Source of the DNA: CAMLJR01 sp964631955
Lineage (GTDB): Bacteria; Pseudomonadota; Gammaproteobacteria; Pseudomonadales; CAMLJR01
DNA length: 64,000 bases
Assembly: GCA_964631955.1 (NCBI GenBank)
Contig: CAZWBA010000009.1
Location: 74,618 to 138,617, forward strand
Direction: 5' to 3'
In this document: piece by piece, positions 61,586 to 64,000 of the stretch
Layout of the letters: every line of letters begins with the position of its first letter
Position numbering within the stretch: the first letter of the stretch is position 1
Position numbers and translations under genes: made by a program
Notes under the pieces: generated by a model
Database searches by the model: none
Seen by the model: only the letters and a program-made list of their open reading frames with translations
What the model was told of the DNA's origin: nothing

Positions 61586-62527
61586 ATGATTAATCCGGAC
61601 GAAAACCTTATCGAAAGCGATCATGCCGTTTATAAAACCCTGTTGGAGTCCACCAGGGCGATTCCCTGGCGAATCGATTGGGCCAGCAAACGTTTTACAT
61701 ACATCGGCCCGCAGATAGAGAAATTATTGGGCTGGTCGCCGTCGAGCTGGGTGAGCGTGGAGGACTGGGTGGCGCGCATGCATCCCGACGATCGCGAAAA
61801 GGTATTTAATTTTTGCGTGTCCCAATCGCTGGCCGGGGTCGATCACGAAGCCGATTATCGCGCCATGACCAACGGCGGCGATTACGTGTGGATTCGCGAT
61901 GTCGTGCATGTGGTACGCAAGGACGGTGAAGTCGAAGCACTGATCGGCTTCATGTTTGATATCAGCGAGCGCAAAAAGAACGAAGAACAGATTTTGCGTT
62001 TGCAAAAGGAGCTGGAGGAACTGTCGTTCAAGGACGGTTTAACCGGCGTGTCGAATCGGCGCATGTTCGATTCGATCATGGAAGTGGAATGGGCAAACGC
62101 GCGACGCAATCACCAGCCGTTATCGCTGATCATTCTGGATATCGATTATTTCAAACAGTACAACGATTGTTACGGTCACATTCAGGGCGATGAATGTCTG
62201 CGGCGCGTTGCGCAGGCATTGAGCTCAGTCGGTACGCGCGCGCGGGATTTTTTCGCCCGCTTCGGCGGTGAGGAATTCGTGCTGGTGTTGCCGGAAACCG
62301 AGATGGAAGCCGCAAAAAAAATTGCCGAACGTTGTCGCAGCGCGATTTTCAAATTGCAGATTCCGCACGAACAATCCCGTAGCAGCCGGATTGTGACGAT
62401 CAGTCTCGGCGTGGGCACGCTGGTTCCTTCGCACGATGCCGCAGCGATCACCTTTATCGAGTCGGTGGATCGCCTGCTCTACAAGGCCAAACAGAATGGC
62501 CGTAATTGCGCGGTTTACAATCAGTAA
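61586..62527 (+). CDS. PAS-GGDEF diguanylate cyclase
   Basis: This 313-residue soluble cyclase starts at ATG 61586 (MINPDENLIESDHAVYK); a TTG at 61568 is less likely. The PAS fold (about residues 15-135) has WRIDWASKRFTYIGPQIEKL and ends in GFMFDISERKKNEEQILRLQ. The GGDEF domain has LDIDYFKQYNDCYGHIQGD and RFGGEEFVLVLP. The inhibitory RxxD site is intact (RARD, five residues before GGEEF), in contrast to the cyclase at 56575. The guanine-contacting Asp in GHIQGD is present, so the product should be c-di-GMP. Confidence 0.94.
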   Translation: MINPDENLIESDHAVYKTLLESTRAIPWRIDWASKRFTYIGPQIEKLLGWSPSSWVSVEDWVARMHPDDREKVFNFCVSQSLAGVDHEADYRAMTNGGDYVWIRDVVHVVRKDGEVEALIGFMFDISERKKNEEQILRLQKELEELSFKDGLTGVSNRRMFDSIMEVEWANARRNHQPLSLIILDIDYFKQYNDCYGHIQGDECLRRVAQALSSVGTRARDFFARFGGEEFVLVLPETEMEAAKKIAERCRSAIFKLQIPHEQSRSSRIVTISLGVGTLVPSHDAAAITFIESVDRLLYKAKQNGRNCAVYNQ

Positions 62528-62539
62528 GCGCGTCTCGAT

Positions 62540-63715
62540 TCAAATGTTGATCGCACGGCTGCCGGGTTGCGGCACCGATTTCATTTGCGCAGCCAGCGCC
62601 TGCTGCTTCGCGAACCACTCGGGCAGTAATGCAATCAGCGCCATCAGCATCACGCCTGCAATCGACGTCAGCGTCTGCACGATCATCGCATCGCCGGCCA
62701 GCGTGTTGAGACAGTCCGCGACGGGAGCCAGCAGCACGCTGAAACAGAATGCCGCCAGCGAATGTCTTCCCATCAATTGAACGGCGCGCGCCGCCGGGCT
62801 GCGCAGCCATTTTCCCTGCGGCATCAGCAGGGCGACCAGGGTGGCCAGCGCCAGAAAATGCACCACGCGCAGCGGCGACAGATTGGTTTTGTCGATGGGA
62901 TACAGCCAGCGCGCAAGTGTCTGCGGTATCCAGCGATCGTGCCATTCGGGCCAGCTCCACGACAGCGCCACGGCGGCGCTGAACACGAGACCGATGCCGA
63001 GCGCGGCGATGAGATGCCGTCGCGCCGACGCTCCGAGACGTTCGACGCGCAGCTTCAATGTCGCCTGATGCACGCCGCACAGTGCGCCGAGGAAAAATAA
63101 AAACTGCCACGCCAGCGGATTGAAAAACCACACGCCGCCAGGCTGCGCGTTGATGTTCCACTGCTTGGTCACCGCCGCGTAATAAATCGCGGCCGACAGC
63201 GCGAATACCCAGCCGGGATAGCGGACCACCGCGGGCAGCACCGCCGCCAGCGCGCCGAGCAGAATGATGTACAGCGGCAGCGGGTCCATCAGCACCGGCT
63301 TGAAGCGCAGCATGAGGGCATCGACCAGCGCCTTGACCGGGTTCGAAACGAAATACCGGAGCCCTGTCTCCTCGATGAAATCCCGCGTCGGCACGAAATC
63401 ATTGACGATGAAAATCACCGCCATGAGCTGGGCGAGCAGAAAAACGTGCGCGATATAAAGCACCCAGATGCGCCGCAGGATGTGCAGCGCGGTGACGAAA
63501 TAGCCCTGCGTGCGATAACGCCGCTGATAGGCCAGCGCCGCAGCATAGCCTGCGAGAAACACGAACAGCTCTGCGGCATCGCTAAAGCCGATATTGCGCA
63601 GCGTGATGTGTCCCATCCAGTTGCCGGGAATGTGATCCCAGAAAATGAAAATGAGGGCGAGGCCGCGCAGAAAGTCGATGCGCAGATCGCGTTGCGAAGT
63701 CGTGGGAGTCGTCAT
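62540..63715 (-). CDS. OpgC-domain integral membrane protein
   Basis: This 391-residue protein has about ten membrane helices and belongs to the OpgC/acyltransferase-3-like group. The start RIDFLRGLALIFIFWDHIPGN and the following RNIGFSDAAELFVFLAGYAAA are the OpgC signature. Family members succinylate periplasmic glucans or modify other glycans. It ends 12 bases from the convergent cyclase gene and is probably co-transcribed with the ABC-2 permease upstream of it. Confidence 0.9.
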   Translation of the reverse strand: MTTPTTSQRDLRIDFLRGLALIFIFWDHIPGNWMGHITLRNIGFSDAAELFVFLAGYAAALAYQRRYRTQGYFVTALHILRRIWVLYIAHVFLLAQLMAVIFIVNDFVPTRDFIEETGLRYFVSNPVKALVDALMLRFKPVLMDPLPLYIILLGALAAVLPAVVRYPGWVFALSAAIYYAAVTKQWNINAQPGGVWFFNPLAWQFLFFLGALCGVHQATLKLRVERLGASARRHLIAALGIGLVFSAAVALSWSWPEWHDRWIPQTLARWLYPIDKTNLSPLRVVHFLALATLVALLMPQGKWLRSPAARAVQLMGRHSLAAFCFSVLLAPVADCLNTLAGDAMIVQTLTSIAGVMLMALIALLPEWFAKQQALAAQMKSVPQPGSRAINI

Positions 63716-63746
63716 GGTGAAGGCCGCGGGCGAATGATCGTTAATG

Positions 63747-64000
63747 TCATGTCCGGATTTTGTATCCGGTCCTGAATATCCAGTAAATCGCTCCCGCGCA
63801 TAACAGCATGAACAGCGCGATCATGCCGAGGCTGATTCCCACCTCGACATCGGAAACATCGTAGAAGCTCCAGCGAAAGCCGCTGATCAGATACACGACG
63901 GGATTGAGCAGCGCAATTTTCTGCCACACCGGCGGCAGCATATTGATCGAGTAAAAACTGCCGCCGAGAAAAGTGAGCGGCATGACGATCATCAGCGGCA
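63747..64000 (-). CDS. ABC-2 type transporter permease, C-terminal part (gene runs off the window)
   Basis: Only the last 84 or so codons are present; the 5' end lies beyond base 64000. PLTFLGGSFYSINMLPPVWQ, LLNPVVYLISGFRWSF and the last helix IALFMLLCAGAIYWIF match the YadH/NodJ-like ABC-2 exporters. It lies 31 bases upstream of the OpgC-like gene, suggesting a glycan-related unit. Confidence 0.85.
   Translation of the reverse strand, partial: PLMIVMPLTFLGGSFYSINMLPPVWQKIALLNPVVYLISGFRWSFYDVSDVEVGISLGMIALFMLLCAGAIYWIFRTGYKIRT

Noticed and set aside
1..64000. Mobile elements, integrases, CRISPR arrays, toxin-antitoxin pairs
   Set aside because: No transposase, integrase or regularly spaced repeat array was found; the duplication at 34748/37998 has no element ends.

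Overview
The window (64 kb, fairly GC-rich, densely coded) reads as chromosomal DNA of a gammaproteobacterium. The order amiB-mutL-miaA-hfq-hflX-hflK-hflC followed by hisZ-purA is the classic gammaproteobacterial arrangement. A PEP-CTERM protein, a TonB receptor, a P450, a sulfotransferase, many regulators and two diguanylate cyclases suggest a free-living catabolic aquatic or soil species. Placement near Nevskiales or Steroidobacterales is only a guess. I saw no rRNA, tRNA, CRISPR array, integrase or insertion sequence.

Layout. 1-10963: conserved housekeeping block (cell-wall amidase, mismatch repair, tRNA modification, Hfq, HflX, HflKC, HisZ, PurA). 11360-20486: one long chemotaxis operon on the + strand (short membrane MCP, CheY, STAS protein, CheA, MCP, CheW, CheR, CheD, CheB). 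20488-30145: a nine-gene minus-strand operon led by a GntR regulator. It encodes an AprA-like flavoprotein, a dicluster ferredoxin, an SsuABC-type transporter, a HEAT-repeat protein, a DUF971 protein and a molybdopterin oxidoreductase, and looks like an uptake-plus-redox pathway for an organosulfur or similar oxyanion compound. 30578-34274: a two-subunit Tat-exported molybdenum hydroxylase (isoquinoline 1-oxidoreductase type) and a TetR regulator. 34571-38810: a GEMM (cyclic dinucleotide class I) riboswitch controlling a small PEP-CTERM protein, an OGT/SPINDLY-type glycosyltransferase, and a convergent lipoprotein carrying a second copy of the PEP-CTERM protein's domain. 39221-46794: TonB receptor, cytochrome P450, DUF326 protein, EthD protein, deazaflavin-type nitroreductase-like protein and two LysR regulators. 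46952-48793: cysC-sat, making PAPS from sulfate. 49049-56505: a catabolic cluster (amidohydrolase, nitronate monooxygenase, enoyl-CoA hydratase, alpha/beta hydrolase, sulfotransferase) with LacI and IclR regulators and clear palindromic operator candidates. 56575-64000: two GGDEF cyclases, a CBS protein, an MFS transporter, a KefB/YbaL-like antiporter, an OpgC-like membrane protein and the 3' end of an ABC-2 permease.

The best candidates for undescribed biology are two. First, the riboswitch-PEP-CTERM locus, where a roughly 125-residue domain is shared between a cyclic-dinucleotide-controlled surface protein and a lipoprotein into which the same domain appears to have been inserted. Second, the GntR-controlled AprAB-like/SsuABC/HEAT/DUF971/molybdoenzyme operon, whose substrate I cannot name. 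Several themes connect across the window: c-di-GMP synthesis (two cyclases) with its likely RNA sensor, and PAPS synthesis with a PAPS-dependent sulfotransferase.
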